From contig CAVUNW010000077.1 in NCBI GenBank assembly GCA_963742865.1, forward strand, positions 372,001 through 436,000: a DNA stretch of 64,000 nucleotides. Reading direction: 5' to 3'. The position numbers and the translations under genes were made by a program. The notes beneath the pieces are model-generated. The model was given only the letters and a program-made list of their open reading frames with translations. It did no database searches and was not told the origin of the DNA. This DNA is from Bog-532 sp963742865. Lineage in GTDB: Bacteria > Actinomycetota > Actinomycetes > Streptosporangiales > Streptosporangiaceae. This document shows, in pieces, positions 8,397 to 17,588 of the stretch. Each line of letters starts with the position of its first letter. Positions within the stretch are counted from its first letter, which is position 1.

Positions 8397-9368
8397 TTAG
8401 CCGGCGCTCTCCACCGTCACGCGGTCGACCAGGCGCTCGTAGACCGCGAGATTCACATCGCCGGAGGGGTCCGCGGCGGCGGCCACCGCGACCGCGTGCT
8501 GGAGCAGATCGGGCCACGACCAGCCGAGCAGGAGGCCGGGTACGAGGCCGGCAACGAGCGCGCCCCGCGAGCCCGGTACCGAGCCGTCCAGGCCGCCAGG
8601 CCCCAGGCTGGCCAGGCCGTCAGTCCCCGAGCCGTCCGTCCCCGGGCTGGCCAGGGAGGCAATCCACCGCCCGGCCTTGGTGACAACGCCGACCAGCCGG
8701 CCCGACGGAATCGCCACCGCCGCCGCCCCGAGCCGCAGCAGCGCGTCACCGCTGGCGAGGGCGCCGTCCGGGCGGTTCAGTTCCGCACCCTCGGTGCCGT
8801 CATCTTCATGGCTGTCAGGCACCACCAGGTCGGGGCGGCGCGAGGCAGCATAACCGAGCGCGCTGCCACCCGCATTGAGGATCACCGGGACGCCGGCCTC
8901 GGCCGCCCAGGTGGCCAGCGACCCGTAGATCTCCGGCGGCAGTCCCGCGGGCAGCGTGCCGCACAGCACGACGGCCGTCGCGTCGGCCAGCAGTCGCCGG
9001 TAGTCGGCGGCGAAGCGGCCAAGCTCCTCGGTCGTCACGTAGGGCCCGGGCTCCCGGAGCCGCATCGTCTGCCGGGAGGCGGTGTCGGTGACTTCCAGGA
9101 CCCGACGCGACTCCCGGCCGATCTCGGTGAACGCGACCGGAATGCCTGACCGGCCGAGATCCTCGCGGAGCAGTTCTCCCGTCGCGCCGCCGGCCAGTCC
9201 CGCGGCCAGCACCTCGTGGCCAAACGTATGCAGCACCCGGGCCACCGCCACGCCACGGCCGCCCGCGCGATGCCGGACCCGGGAGACATCGCGCGTCGAC
9301 TGCCACGACAGCCCGTCCGCCTCGTAACTGACGTCGAGTGCGGCGTTCAGAGTGACGGTAACGATCAC
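8397..9368 (-). CDS. PfkB-family sugar kinase, 1-phosphofructokinase-like, probably inactive
   Basis: A 323-residue protein with the ribokinase fold and the FruK/LacC N-terminus (MIVTVTLNAALDVSYEADGL). The substrate-binding GGKGxN motif is altered to GGRGVAVARVL (about residue 36). The family's C-terminal catalytic motif GAGDxxxAG, whose Asp is the general base, appears here as GSRGALVAG (about residue 265), so the catalytic Asp is absent. An insert of Gly/Ser/Thr repeats (SPGTDGSGTDGLASLGPGGL) lies just before it. FruK normally phosphorylates fructose-1-phosphate next to a PTS fructose permease. No PTS gene is nearby. A non-catalytic sugar-phosphate sensor or a decaying paralogue are the likely readings. 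Confidence 0.75.
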   Translation of the reverse strand: MIVTVTLNAALDVSYEADGLSWQSTRDVSRVRHRAGGRGVAVARVLHTFGHEVLAAGLAGGATGELLREDLGRSGIPVAFTEIGRESRRVLEVTDTASRQTMRLREPGPYVTTEELGRFAADYRRLLADATAVVLCGTLPAGLPPEIYGSLATWAAEAGVPVILNAGGSALGYAASRRPDLVVPDSHEDDGTEGAELNRPDGALASGDALLRLGAAAVAIPSGRLVGVVTKAGRWIASLASPGTDGSGTDGLASLGPGGLDGSVPGSRGALVAGLVPGLLLGWSWPDLLQHAVAVAAAADPSGDVNLAVYERLVDRVTVESAG

Positions 9369-9697
9369 AAATGGTCCTCACGGTCTGGCGCAGGCCAGGA
9401 GCAGCCTTCCGGTCGTAAAACGTGGTTCACGTGCCGTTCGGCATCATATGCGGCAGCGCAGACCGGACCCGGCGGCGTCGCCGGCCGCCGCTCCCGGCGG
9501 CGTCGCCGGCCGCTCCCCGTCGTGCTGTCTCCGTGCACCGTCCGGTCCTGGCCCGCGCGCTCTCTCGCACGCGATGTCCGGTGTAGCCGCGCGAAGAGAT
9601 TTGTGTGACTATGCAGAAATCTGGCTTCGCGGCCATTTCTGGCCAGGTGATCGAGCCGATTCGGTGGCAGCACTTGTGGCAGCAGGGAGGGATCCCC
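9369..9697. other. non-coding region between the PfkB and GH53 genes
   Basis: No gene is seen. The stretch holds two 19-bp direct copies of CGGCGGCGTCGCCGGCCGC (9470-9488 and 9495-9513, period 25). It also holds a bulged inverted repeat, AGAAATCTGGC and GCCATTTCT, at about 9613-9634. The second could be a sugar-responsive operator for the galactanase gene, by position only. Confidence 0.4.
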
Positions 9698-11436
9698 ATG
9701 AAAAGCTTCGGGTTGCTCATTACCCAAACGAAACTGAACAGACGGCTCCGATGGCCGGGGGATCGTCAATCGCGCAGGCGGGAAAGGCCGTCGGCTGGTG
9801 CTCGCCGGCGCATGCGCGCTGCTCGCGACGCCGCTCATCACGGCGGCGACGACGGCCAGCGGCATGGCTGGCTCAGCCGGGGCTGCTGGCGCCGGTTCAG
9901 CCGCGGCCATGGGTGCGTCGGCGCCCACCGTGAACTGGGCCCTGTCCGGCCAGGCCACGGCCACGTCTGCCGAGTCGGGCGACCCGGCGGCGTAACGCCG
10001 TGGACGGGGACGCTGGAACCAACTGGTGCCCGAATTCCTGGACCGGCAGCCTCACGGTCGATCTCGGCCAGGTACGCGCCCTGACCGACCTGGGTATCAC
10101 GCTGGACGGCGCCAGCCCGTCCGCCGACGCCACGATCGAGGTGGCGAGCCAGCCTGGTGACTGGCAGACCGTACCGGCCGCTCGGAACATCGCACTGGAT
10201 CCCGGCCAGCCGATGTACGTCCGCTCCCCCGCGGCAGCCACTTCCGGCTCGCCCGGCTGACCGTCTACAGCGGGACCGGGCGTCGGTCTGCGTAGGCGAA
10301 TTCCGGATGTTCGGGCCGGACCCGGCCGCGGCGGGCATGGACCGCGGCGCGGATCTGTCCTTCACCCCGCAGGAAATCGCGGCCGGAGCACAGTTCACCG
10401 ACCACGGACGGCCGGGCAGCCCGGTCGAGCATCATGCGGGACAACGGGCGCGAACTACGTCCGCATGCGGCTGTGGGTGGACCCGCCGCCCGGCTACAGC
10501 AACCTGGCCAGTGACCTGAAGCTGGCCCGCAGGTGCGGGCGGCCGGGATGAAGATCTACCTGGACATCATGTACTCGGACTTCTGGGCCGACCCGCAGCA
10601 CCAGGACATCCCCGCGGCCTGGCAGGGCCAGGACCTCGCCCAGCTCACCCAGACCGTCCAGACGTACACCCAGCAGGTGATGTCCGCCTTCGCCGGGCAG
10701 GGCACGCCGGTCGACATGGTGGCCATCGGCAACGAGATCCGGAACGGGATCGTGGCCGATCGGCCAGGTCGACCCCAGCACCGGCGCGGGCTACGACGCG
10801 CTGGCGCCCTGCTCAAGGCGGGCATGGCCGGCGCGCGGCGGCGAACCCGCCCGGGCACAAGCTGCTCATCATGATGCACTACGACCAGGGCGGCAATAAC
10901 CAGCTCAGCCAGGCCTTCTACCAGAACCTGGTCTCGCGGGGCGTGCCGTTCGACGTGATCGGACTGTCCTACTACCCGTTCTTCCACGGCACGATCTCGC
11001 AGATGCGGGCGAACGTGGATGCCCTCGCGACCCAGTTCCACAAGCCGATCGTCATCGCCGAGACGCAGTACGCCTGGACGCTGGCAAACGGCAACAGCGT
11101 GGCCGGCGACAGCACCGGGGACTTCGTCTGGGAACCCAGCCTGCTGTCGGCGGGTTACCCCGCCACCCCGGGCGGCCAGCTGTCCTTCGTCACGGACGAG
11201 CTGTCCATCCTGGCCCAGGTGCCGGACGGTCTCGGCGCCGGGCTGTTCTACTGGGCGCCGGACTGGATCCGGGCGTGGGCTGGGAGCCGGGCACCGGTGT
11301 GGGCTCACCGAACGTCAACCTCACCCTGTTCGACTTCCAGGGCCGGGCACTGCCGTCGATCGGCATCTTCAAGAACCCGGCCGCCGTGTGCGAGAGCTAC
11401 AACCCCGACAACGTCCCCTGCACCATCGGCTCCTGA
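9698..11436 (+). pseudogene. GH53 arabinogalactan endo-1,4-beta-galactanase, multiply frameshifted
   Basis: The start is well defined: ATG 9698 sits seven bases after GGAGG. Read across frames, the product has a signal peptide (RRLVLAGACALLATPLITA), then an F5/8-type-C/galactose-binding-like module (NWCPNSWTGSLTVDLGQV), then the GH53 barrel. Both catalytic Glu motifs remain: AIGNEI (acid/base, near 10724) and ETQYAW (nucleophile, near 11060). It ends CESYNPDNVPCTIGS at TGA 11434. GH53 enzymes cleave beta-1,4-galactan in plant pectin outside the cell. At least eight single-base indels break it (for example near 9750, 9993, 10240, 10280, 10440, 10530, 10770 and 11275). Each restores frame by adding or dropping one base, often in a G or C run. 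That suggests assembly error as much as gene death. Confidence 0.8.
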
Positions 11437-11473
11437 TTACCGCCCACCGCGCGGGGCCTGTACATCCCGGTCC

Positions 11474-11513
11474 GTGTGCGGGAGTGGCTGTGGGAGCAGC
11501 CACTCCCGCACAC
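11474..11513. terminator. perfect 17-bp stem between convergent genes
   Basis: GTGTGCGGGAGTGGCTG and its exact reverse complement are separated by a six-base loop (TGGGAG). It lies between the 3' ends of the GH53 gene and tag and probably terminates both strands. Confidence 0.75.
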
Positions 11514-11574
11514 GTTCGGTCGCGCTGGCGTCACCCGGCGCAGAATGAACGCTGGGATTGGGCCGTCGCGAGCG

Positions 11575-12153
11575 TCAGAGGAGGGCAGTGCGGCGGAAGC
11601 AGTCGGCCAGGTGGTCGTTGACGATGCCGCAGGCCTGCATGGTCGCGTAGGCGGTCACCGGGCCGGTAAACGTGAAGCCGTTCCGGCGGAGCTCAGCGGA
11701 CAGCGCCTTCGACGCGGGCGTCTGGGCCGGGATGTCGGCCGTCGTCCGCGGCGCCGGGGCCGGCTCGACGGCGTACTTCCAGACCAGGTCGCTCAGGCCG
11801 CCCGGTAGGTCGAGGGCGGCGCGTGCGTTGACGATGGCGGCGTTGATCTTCGCGCGGTTCCGGATGATGCCGGCGTCGGCGAGCAGCCGCTGGACGTCCT
11901 CGTCGCCGAAGCCGGCCACCGCGGCCAGGTCGAACCGGGCGAACGCGGCGCGGAAGTTCTCGCGCTTCCGCAGAATCGTCAGCCAGGACAGCCCCGACTG
12001 GAACGCCTCGAGGCAGAGCCGCTCGAAGATCGCCTGATCGCCGCGCAGCGGGCGGCCCCATTCGTCGTCGTGATAGGCGACGTACTCGGGAGCACTGAGC
12101 CCCCACGGGCAGCGCAGCCGGCCATCCGGGCCGGGCGCCGCTCCGTTACTCAC
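11575..12153 (-). CDS. tag: DNA-3-methyladenine glycosylase I
   Basis: A 192-residue helix-hairpin-helix glycosylase that excises 3-methyladenine in base-excision repair. The Tag signature is plain: RCPWG near the N-terminus (zinc Cys), YHDDEWGRPL, LEAFQSGLSWLTILRKRENFR (about residues 52-72) and a C-terminal CGIVNDHLADCF giving the remaining zinc ligands. The start is GTG 12153. It overlaps the TAA of the upstream DivIVA gene in the string GTGAGTAA, the usual translational coupling. An apparent continuous frame joining the two proteins exists only because of an indel upstream (see the DivIVA entry). Confidence 0.92.
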   Translation of the reverse strand: MSNGAAPGPDGRLRCPWGLSAPEYVAYHDDEWGRPLRGDQAIFERLCLEAFQSGLSWLTILRKRENFRAAFARFDLAAVAGFGDEDVQRLLADAGIIRNRAKINAAIVNARAALDLPGGLSDLVWKYAVEPAPAPRTTADIPAQTPASKALSAELRRNGFTFTGPVTAYATMQACGIVNDHLADCFRRTALL

Positions 12154-13206
12154 GGTCTTGTTCCGCCTGGGCCGGCCGCCACGCGTCGTCATAGTGCGCG
12201 GGGGCGGTGACTTCCGCCCAGTGACCGGCGGAGGAAGGGCCGGCCGGGTACAGGCCGTCGGTGTCCTGGGCGGGGGCGTCCCCGGCGCGGGGGTCTTCAG
12301 CCTGGGTGTCCTCGGCCTCGATGTCCTCGGCGGAATGTCCTCGGCGGAAGTGTCCTCGGCGTCGTCGGCCTGATGCTGCTCCTGGAGGCGGCTGGCCTTG
12401 GCCTGCTGGTGAGCGACGCCCCAGACCAGCGTCTGGTGGGGCTCCTCCCAGGAGGCCTGGTCATCGGGGTCGTGCCAGGCCGGGTGCTGTTCGGCGCCGG
12501 GACCGGGCGCGCCGTCGGAGGACTCCTCGTAGGAGGAGCCCTCGTAGGGCCGCTCATCGTAGGAGGACTCCCCGTTTGGCCGCTCGTCGTAAGCGGAGTC
12601 CTCGCCGGGCGGGTCATCGTAGGCGGGCGCCGTATGGGGGGAGTTCTCGGGTGGCCCGGCGCTCGGGGGCGCAATCGGCTGGGGCGCCGTGATCTCTCTT
12701 CCCGTCGGCTGCGCCGGGGAACCGCCCTGCTCCGGCTGAGCCCACGGGGGCCACGGCGCCTTGGTGCCCGGGGCGTCGTCTTCGGCCCGGCCTTCTTCGC
12801 CGAACGGCCAGGCCGGCTGGTCCGACCCGGGGCCTTCTCCCGGTCTTTCCTCTTCCGGGGCCCGCTGGTCCCCGGTGGCCGCTCCCGGCGGGGCGGAGCC
12901 GCGGGTCCAGTCCTGGGCGAGGTCCGCCCGCAGGTCGGCGACCTCCTGCTGCAGGGCCGCGATCTTGATGTCCCGTTCGGTCACCGCCTGCGCGATGGTC
13001 TCCAGGGCATCATCGGTAACGCGCATGTTGTAGCCCCACGCGGCGGACGGTGGCCGCAGCAGCGCAACGTCGGCGGCGGAAACCGGGCCGAGGTCAATGG
13101 GCGGGTAGTCGGGGTACTCCGGCGACATTTCGCCGCCGCGGCCGGACGCCACCACGACCACGCCGGCCAGGATGACGAGCGCGGCCACCAGCATGAGTAC
13201 GGGCAC
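12146..13206 (-). CDS. DivIVA-domain membrane protein (frameshifted)
   Basis: A single N-terminal membrane helix (VPVLMLVAALVILAGVVVVA) is followed by a short DivIVA-like segment (NMRVTDDALETIAQAVTERD) and a coiled coil (about residues 55-90). A long disordered acidic tail rich in Pro, Glu, Asp and Tyr follows, with repeats such as SSYDERPYEGSSYEES. Near 12333 the frame jumps. The other frame continues the acidic pattern (AEDIEAEDTQAEDPRAGDA) and ends GHWAEVTAPAHYDDAW..QDRE at a TAA overlapping the tag start. One base therefore appears to be missing or extra, and the seeming DivIVA-Tag fusion is an artefact. Such proteins sit beside the LOG gene and tag in many actinobacteria, and the role is unclear. 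The start could also be TTG 13248. GTG 13206 fits the membrane helix best. Confidence 0.75.
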
Positions 13207-13311
13207 GATATGAATCGTGCCATGCCCGGTACGGGGAGTGGCAACCAAGGGACGTTTCGCCGCGCGCCGGCGGCCGTCTCCGCTGACCGCGCTGGAGGGC
13301 TCAGCCGCAGG

Positions 13312-14085
13312 TCAGACGTCGTTGTCGCGGGCGATGCCCTGGTGATTGTGCGCGTCAGTAATGATCTTGACGACCTCGGCCGCGTCGTCGGCCACGTGCA
13401 GCAGGTCCAGGTCGACGGGCGAGACGTTCCCCGCGGCGCTCATCGTGGACTTGAGCCAGGACAACAGCCCTGACCAGTAAGAACTCCCGACGAGCACGAT
13501 CGGGAACTTGGTGATCTTGCCCGTCTGAACCAGGGTGAGCGCCTCGAACAGCTCATCCATCGTGCCGAAGCCACCGGGCAGCACCACGAACGCCTGTGAG
13601 TACTTCACGAACACCGTCTTGCGGACGAAGAAGTAGCGGAACTCCAGGCCGATGTCGACGTATTGATTGAGACCGAGCTCAAGCGGCAGCTCGATGCCGA
13701 GCCCGACGGACACTCCGCCGGCCTCGGCCGCGCCCTTGTTGGCGGCCTCCATGATCCCCGGGCCGCCCCCGGTGATGATCGCGTAGCCGGACTTGACCAG
13801 GCCCGCCGCGATGTTCTCGGCCAGCTTGTACTCGGGGCTGGTGCGCGGCGACCGCGCCGAGCCGAAGATCGACACCGCGAGCCCCAGCTCCGCGAGCAGG
13901 CCAAACCCCTCGACAAACTCGGCCTGGATGCGCATGACGCGCCAGGGGTCGGTGTGCACCCAGTCGGCCCGCCCGCGCCGGTCAAGCAACCGCTGATCCG
14001 TCGTGGTCGCGGGTATCTGCTTGCCGCGCAGAGTGGCGGGCCCCTGGCGCCGCTCCCGGCGGCTGGAATCGGAATTCACGCTCAT
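13312..14085 (-). CDS. LOG-family Rossmann protein (TIGR00730), nucleoside 5'-monophosphate phosphoribohydrolase-like
   Basis: A 257-residue protein with both LOG motifs: GGGPGIMEAANKGA (about residue 105) and PGGFGTMDE (about residue 170). The family releases the base from cytokinin or purine nucleoside monophosphates. In bacteria the physiological substrate is usually unknown, and many members act in nucleotide salvage or detoxification. The start codon ATG has a G-rich run (GGGGGGA) three bases upstream. It is the first gene of a minus-strand group with the DivIVA protein and tag. Confidence 0.88.
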   Translation of the reverse strand: MSVNSDSSRRERRQGPATLRGKQIPATTTDQRLLDRRGRADWVHTDPWRVMRIQAEFVEGFGLLAELGLAVSIFGSARSPRTSPEYKLAENIAAGLVKSGYAIITGGGPGIMEAANKGAAEAGGVSVGLGIELPLELGLNQYVDIGLEFRYFFVRKTVFVKYSQAFVVLPGGFGTMDELFEALTLVQTGKITKFPIVLVGSSYWSGLLSWLKSTMSAAGNVSPVDLDLLHVADDAAEVVKIITDAHNHQGIARDNDV

Positions 14086-14175
14086 CGTCCCCCCACGGTA
14101 ATAGCGCCGGCATAGTGTTTTACGCCGCTCCCCGCGCCATGCCGCCCTAACGTTCCGGCCGTTCCCGGCCAGACC

Positions 14176-15072
14176 TCAGGCGTTTACGCCGTGGTCGCGG
14201 AGGATTTCGTTCAGTGTGGCCTTGTCGTGGCGGTCGCCTTCCTCCAGCCGCCTCAGTACCAGGACACACGGCATGCCGAAGTCCCCGCCGGGGAAACTCC
14301 GGGTCCGGGTCCCGCTCACGCAGACCGACCAATCGGGCACTTCGCCGCGGGGCAGCTCGTCGCCCGTCTGCGCGTCGATCACGTGCGTGCTCGCGGTCAG
14401 GATGGTGCCCGCACCCAGGACGGCCCCCCGGCCCACCCGGGCTCCGTCCACCACCATGCTGCGCGACCCGATGAAGGCGTCGTCCCCGACCATCACGGGC
14501 ACCGCGTTCGGCGGCTCGAGCACGCCGCCGATGCCCACGCCCCCGGACAGGTGTACGTTCTTGCCGATCTGGGCGCATGACCCGACGGTGGCCCAGGTGT
14601 CGACCATGGTGCCCTCGTCGACGTAGGCGCCGATGTTGACGAACGACGGCATCAGCACCACACCGGGCGCGATGTAGGCGCCCCAGCGGGCGATCGCGCC
14701 CGGCACCACCCGCACCCCGTCCAGGCGCGACTTGAGCGGCACCCGGTCCTGATAGCGGAACTCCCCTACCTGGGAACGGGTCATCGGCAGCAGGCGGAAC
14801 GCGAGCAGGATGGCGCGCTTGGCCCGCTCGTCGACCACCACCTGGCCGGTGCCGGGGCCGGTCCACGCCACCCTGGCCGCCCCGGCGTCAAGCTGATCGA
14901 TCGCGGCCATTACCTCGGCGCGGGCCGACGAATCGTCCGGGGTGAGCCGGGAACGGTACTCCCACAGCTCATCGATGCGGAACGACAGCGGCGAGGTGAG
15001 CTCGGCCGCGCCCGCGGCGGCACCGGAAGCAGTGCCCCCCGATGCGGGGGCCCCGGAAGATGACTCGTCCAT
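14176..15072 (-). CDS. dapD: 2,3,4,5-tetrahydropyridine-2,6-dicarboxylate N-succinyltransferase
   Basis: A 298-residue protein with a C-terminal left-handed beta-helix of hexapeptide repeats (GAYVDEGTMVDTWATVGSCAQIGKNVHLSGGVGIGGVL region). It transfers succinyl from succinyl-CoA to tetrahydrodipicolinate in the DAP/lysine pathway, which also supplies peptidoglycan. The actinobacterial form has an extended N-terminal domain, as here. The start is ATG 15072; an in-frame extension to 15648 is antisense to the next gene and is not used. The N-terminus is unusually Ala/Gly/Ser-rich. dapC lies 1.4 kb away on the other strand, so the two succinylase-branch genes are neighbours but not an operon. Confidence 0.95.
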   Translation of the reverse strand: MDESSSGAPASGGTASGAAAGAAELTSPLSFRIDELWEYRSRLTPDDSSARAEVMAAIDQLDAGAARVAWTGPGTGQVVVDERAKRAILLAFRLLPMTRSQVGEFRYQDRVPLKSRLDGVRVVPGAIARWGAYIAPGVVLMPSFVNIGAYVDEGTMVDTWATVGSCAQIGKNVHLSGGVGIGGVLEPPNAVPVMVGDDAFIGSRSMVVDGARVGRGAVLGAGTILTASTHVIDAQTGDELPRGEVPDWSVCVSGTRTRSFPGGDFGMPCVLVLRRLEEGDRHDKATLNEILRDHGVNA

Positions 15073-15180
15073 GGCGACGGAGCTTAGCCGCATCCCGGCA
15101 CCGTGGCTCATCCCACACGCCCGCGGGACACCTGCCACACCGCCCACAGGATGCCGCGTCCGCCGGTACGGTCTGATGGT

Positions 15181-16074
15181 GTGGCGAGAAGACGAGCGCG
15201 GCGGAAGGGCGCCGCCATCTTCACCGTCTGCGCCGTCGCCCTGCTGGCGGTCGCGGGTTATTTCGCGTACTCCGCGTACCAGCACGTCACGCCCTTCCTG
15301 GCCCCGGCGGGCTGCCAGGCCGGCCACGGCACCAGTGCCGTCTCCCTCGACCCGCAGCAGGCCAGCATCGCCGCCACCATCGCCGGCGTCGCCGCCAGCG
15401 AACAGCTTCCCGCGCACGCCGTCACGATCGCCTACGCGACGGCCATGCAGGAGTCGCACATGCACAACCTGAGCTACGGCGACCTCAACTCGGTCGGCGT
15501 CTTCCAGCAGCGACCGTCGGAAGGCTGGGGCACAACCAGCCAGCTGGAGAATCCGGTGTACGCCACCGCCAAGTTCTTCGGTGCGCTGACCAAGGTGCGC
15601 GGGTACCTGGACATGCCGGTTGACCAGGCCGCCCAGGCCGTTCAGCACAGCGCCGACGGCTCTGCCTACTCCCAGTACGACCTGATGGCGAACTCGCTGA
15701 CTAGCGCGTTCACCGGCCAGTCGCCGCGCGCCGTGTGGTGCTGGCCCGGTCCCGGATCGCAGCCCCAGCCGAACCTCAGCGCCGTGGGACCGGGCCTGGC
15801 CGCGGTATTCGGGCCCCCGGCGGCAGGCAGGCCAGTGACAAGCCTCAGTATGTTCCGGTCAGCTAAATCCACCACCGTGGCCGTGCGGGTGCAACCGGCG
15901 GAAGCGTGGGCAGTAGCCTCTTGGCTGGTGTCGGAGGCGGCTGCTTACGGCATCAGGGATGTGCACTACGGCGGCTATCAGTGGACGGCGCAGGGCGGCA
16001 CCAAGGGCTGGCAGCCGGAGACGGGCACCGCGAGCGCGGACAGTGCTACCAGCGGAAGTATCCTGCTCCACTAA
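15181..16074 (+). CDS. membrane-anchored transglycosylase-like protein
   Basis: After a basic N-terminus (VARRRARRKGAA) there is one membrane helix, then an extracytoplasmic domain. The block VTIAYATAMQESHMHNLSYGD..SVGVFQQRPSEGWG resembles the SLT/lysozyme-like fold, in which the Glu of the QES motif would be catalytic. The following NPVYATAKFFGAL..VRGY also fits. Databases often give this family a misleading heavy-metal-transporter label. GTG 15181 is chosen because it starts the basic stretch and has a TACGGT box eight bases upstream, consistent with a leaderless message. The C-terminal 100 residues (from about AVRVQPAEAWAVASWLV) form a separate small domain seen as a repeat-like unit in peptidoglycan-associated proteins. 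The enzymatic role is inferred only. Confidence 0.7.
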   Translation: MARRRARRKGAAIFTVCAVALLAVAGYFAYSAYQHVTPFLAPAGCQAGHGTSAVSLDPQQASIAATIAGVAASEQLPAHAVTIAYATAMQESHMHNLSYGDLNSVGVFQQRPSEGWGTTSQLENPVYATAKFFGALTKVRGYLDMPVDQAAQAVQHSADGSAYSQYDLMANSLTSAFTGQSPRAVWCWPGPGSQPQPNLSAVGPGLAAVFGPPAAGRPVTSLSMFRSAKSTTVAVRVQPAEAWAVASWLVSEAAAYGIRDVHYGGYQWTAQGGTKGWQPETGTASADSATSGSILLH

Positions 16075-16164
16075 GGCAAACCTTGCCCAGAACCGCCATA
16101 CTGATCGCGAACGGTAAAGCCCGGGCCGCAGCCTGCCGAGTCCGGACGACAGAGGAGTTCCCAC

Positions 16165-16491
16165 GTGACCTACGTCATCGCGCAGACCTGCGTCGATGTG
16201 CTTGACAAGGCGTGCATCGAAGAGTGCCCGGTGGACTGCATCTACGAGGGCGAGCGCATGCTCTACATCCACCCGGACGAGTGCGTGGACTGCGGGGCGT
16301 GCGAGCCGGTGTGCCCGGTCGAGGCCATCTACTACGAAGACGACGTCCCTGACCAGTGGAAGGAGTACTACAAGGTCAACGTCGACTTCTTCGAGGACCT
16401 GGGCTCCCCCGGCGGCGCGTCGAAGACCGGCAAGATCGGCAAGGACCACCCGCTGGTGGCGGCGCTGCCCCCGCAGGGTGAAGAAAGCTGA
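16165..16491 (+). CDS. fdxA: 7Fe ferredoxin
   Basis: A 108-residue ferredoxin of the [3Fe-4S][4Fe-4S] type. CVDVLDKACIEECPVDCIY supplies the first cluster set and CVDCGACEPVCPVEAI the second. The C-terminal extension (about 50 residues) is normal for actinobacterial FdxA. It carries electrons for reductases or P450s in the cytoplasm. GTG 16165 has GAGGAG seven bases upstream. The stop codon overlaps the dapC start, a gene order conserved in many actinobacteria. Confidence 0.95.
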   Translation: MTYVIAQTCVDVLDKACIEECPVDCIYEGERMLYIHPDECVDCGACEPVCPVEAIYYEDDVPDQWKEYYKVNVDFFEDLGSPGGASKTGKIGKDHPLVAALPPQGEES

Positions 16492-17588
16492 CCCTCGCCG
16501 CACGGCTGCCGGCCTTCACCTGGGACCGGGTTGCGCGTTACCGCAAGGAGGCGGAGCGCCATCCGGGGGGCATCGTCGACCTCTCGATCGGCGCGCCCGT
16601 CGACCCGGTGCCGGACACGGTGCGCGCCGCGCTCACGGCGGCCGCCAACGCTCCCGGTTACCCGCTGACGCGGGGCACGCCGGCCGTGCGTGACGCGGCG
16701 GCCCGCTGGCTGGCGCGCCGGCACGGTGTGACGGTGGCCCCGGAGGCGATCCTCCCGGTGGTCGGCACCAAGGAGTTCATTGCCTGGCTGCCCACCATGC
16801 TCGGCTGCGGCGCCGGGGACACGGTGGTGTACCCCGGGCTGGCCTACCCGACGTACGACGCCGGCGTCCGGCTCGCGGGTGCCACCGGGCTGCCCACCGA
16901 CGCTACCCTCGCGGTCGGCCCGCAGCGGGTCCGGCTGGCGTGGCTGAACTCGCCCTCCAACCCGACCGGGCGGGTACTCCCGCCGGAGCATCTGGCCAAG
17001 ACGGTGAGCTGGGCCCGGGAGCGCGGGACGGTCCTGGCCTCCGACGAGTGCTACATCGAGCAGGGCTGGGACGCCTCGCCGGTTTCGGTGCTGCACCCGG
17101 ACGTGAGTGGCGGCACGCACGACGGCCTGCTCGCCGTCCACTCCATGTCCAAGCGCTCCAACATGGCCGGTTACCGCGCGGGCTTCGTCACCGGCGACCC
17201 GGGCCTGATCGCTGAGCTGCACGAGATCCGCCGGCACGCCGGGATGATCATGCCCGCGCCGGTCCAGGCCGCCATGGCCGCGGCCCTGGACGACGACGCG
17301 CACGCCGACGAGCAGCGGGAACGGTACCGCTCCCGGCGCACCGTGCTGCGGGCTGCCCTGGAGGCGGCGGGCTGGGTCATCGAGAATTCCGAGGCTGGGC
17401 TATACCTGTGGGCGGCGCGGGCTGGGTCGGACGGATGGGATTCGGCCCGGATACTCGCCGAGGCCGGGATCCTGGTCTCGCCGGGTGAGCTCTACGGTGC
17501 CGCCGGAGTACGGCACATCCGGGTCGCACTGACCGCCACCGACGAGCGCGTCGCCGCGGCGGCGGCCCGTCTGAGCACCCTCGCCTAA
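16488..17588 (+). CDS. dapC: succinyldiaminopimelate transaminase
   Basis: Fold-type I aminotransferase that converts N-succinyl-2-amino-6-ketopimelate to succinyl-DAP. It has the NSPSNPTG block (about residue 150), SDECYIEQGW with the Asp that binds the PLP ring nitrogen, and the Schiff-base lysine in HSMSKRSNMAGYRAGF (about residue 220). Homology begins right at LTLAARLPAFTWDRV. In that frame a stop lies at 16479-16481 and no ATG, GTG or TTG occurs before 16605. Translation therefore probably starts at CTG 16488, which overlaps the fdxA TGA (CTGA). The next candidate, GTG 16608, would remove 40 conserved residues. The length of 366 residues is usual for actinobacterial DapC. Confidence 0.9.
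   Translation: MTLAARLPAFTWDRVARYRKEAERHPGGIVDLSIGAPVDPVPDTVRAALTAAANAPGYPLTRGTPAVRDAAARWLARRHGVTVAPEAILPVVGTKEFIAWLPTMLGCGAGDTVVYPGLAYPTYDAGVRLAGATGLPTDATLAVGPQRVRLAWLNSPSNPTGRVLPPEHLAKTVSWARERGTVLASDECYIEQGWDASPVSVLHPDVSGGTHDGLLAVHSMSKRSNMAGYRAGFVTGDPGLIAELHEIRRHAGMIMPAPVQAAMAAALDDDAHADEQRERYRSRRTVLRAALEAAGWVIENSEAGLYLWAARAGSDGWDSARILAEAGILVSPGELYGAAGVRHIRVALTATDERVAAAAARLSTLA

Noticed and set aside
11575..13248. A 557-residue DivIVA-glycosylase fusion
   Set aside because: The alternate frame after 12333 carries the native DivIVA tail and a stop overlapping the tag start, so one indel makes the fusion.
15073..15648. N-terminal extension of dapD
   Set aside because: The extra 192 residues are antisense to the transglycosylase-like gene and not part of the DapD family.
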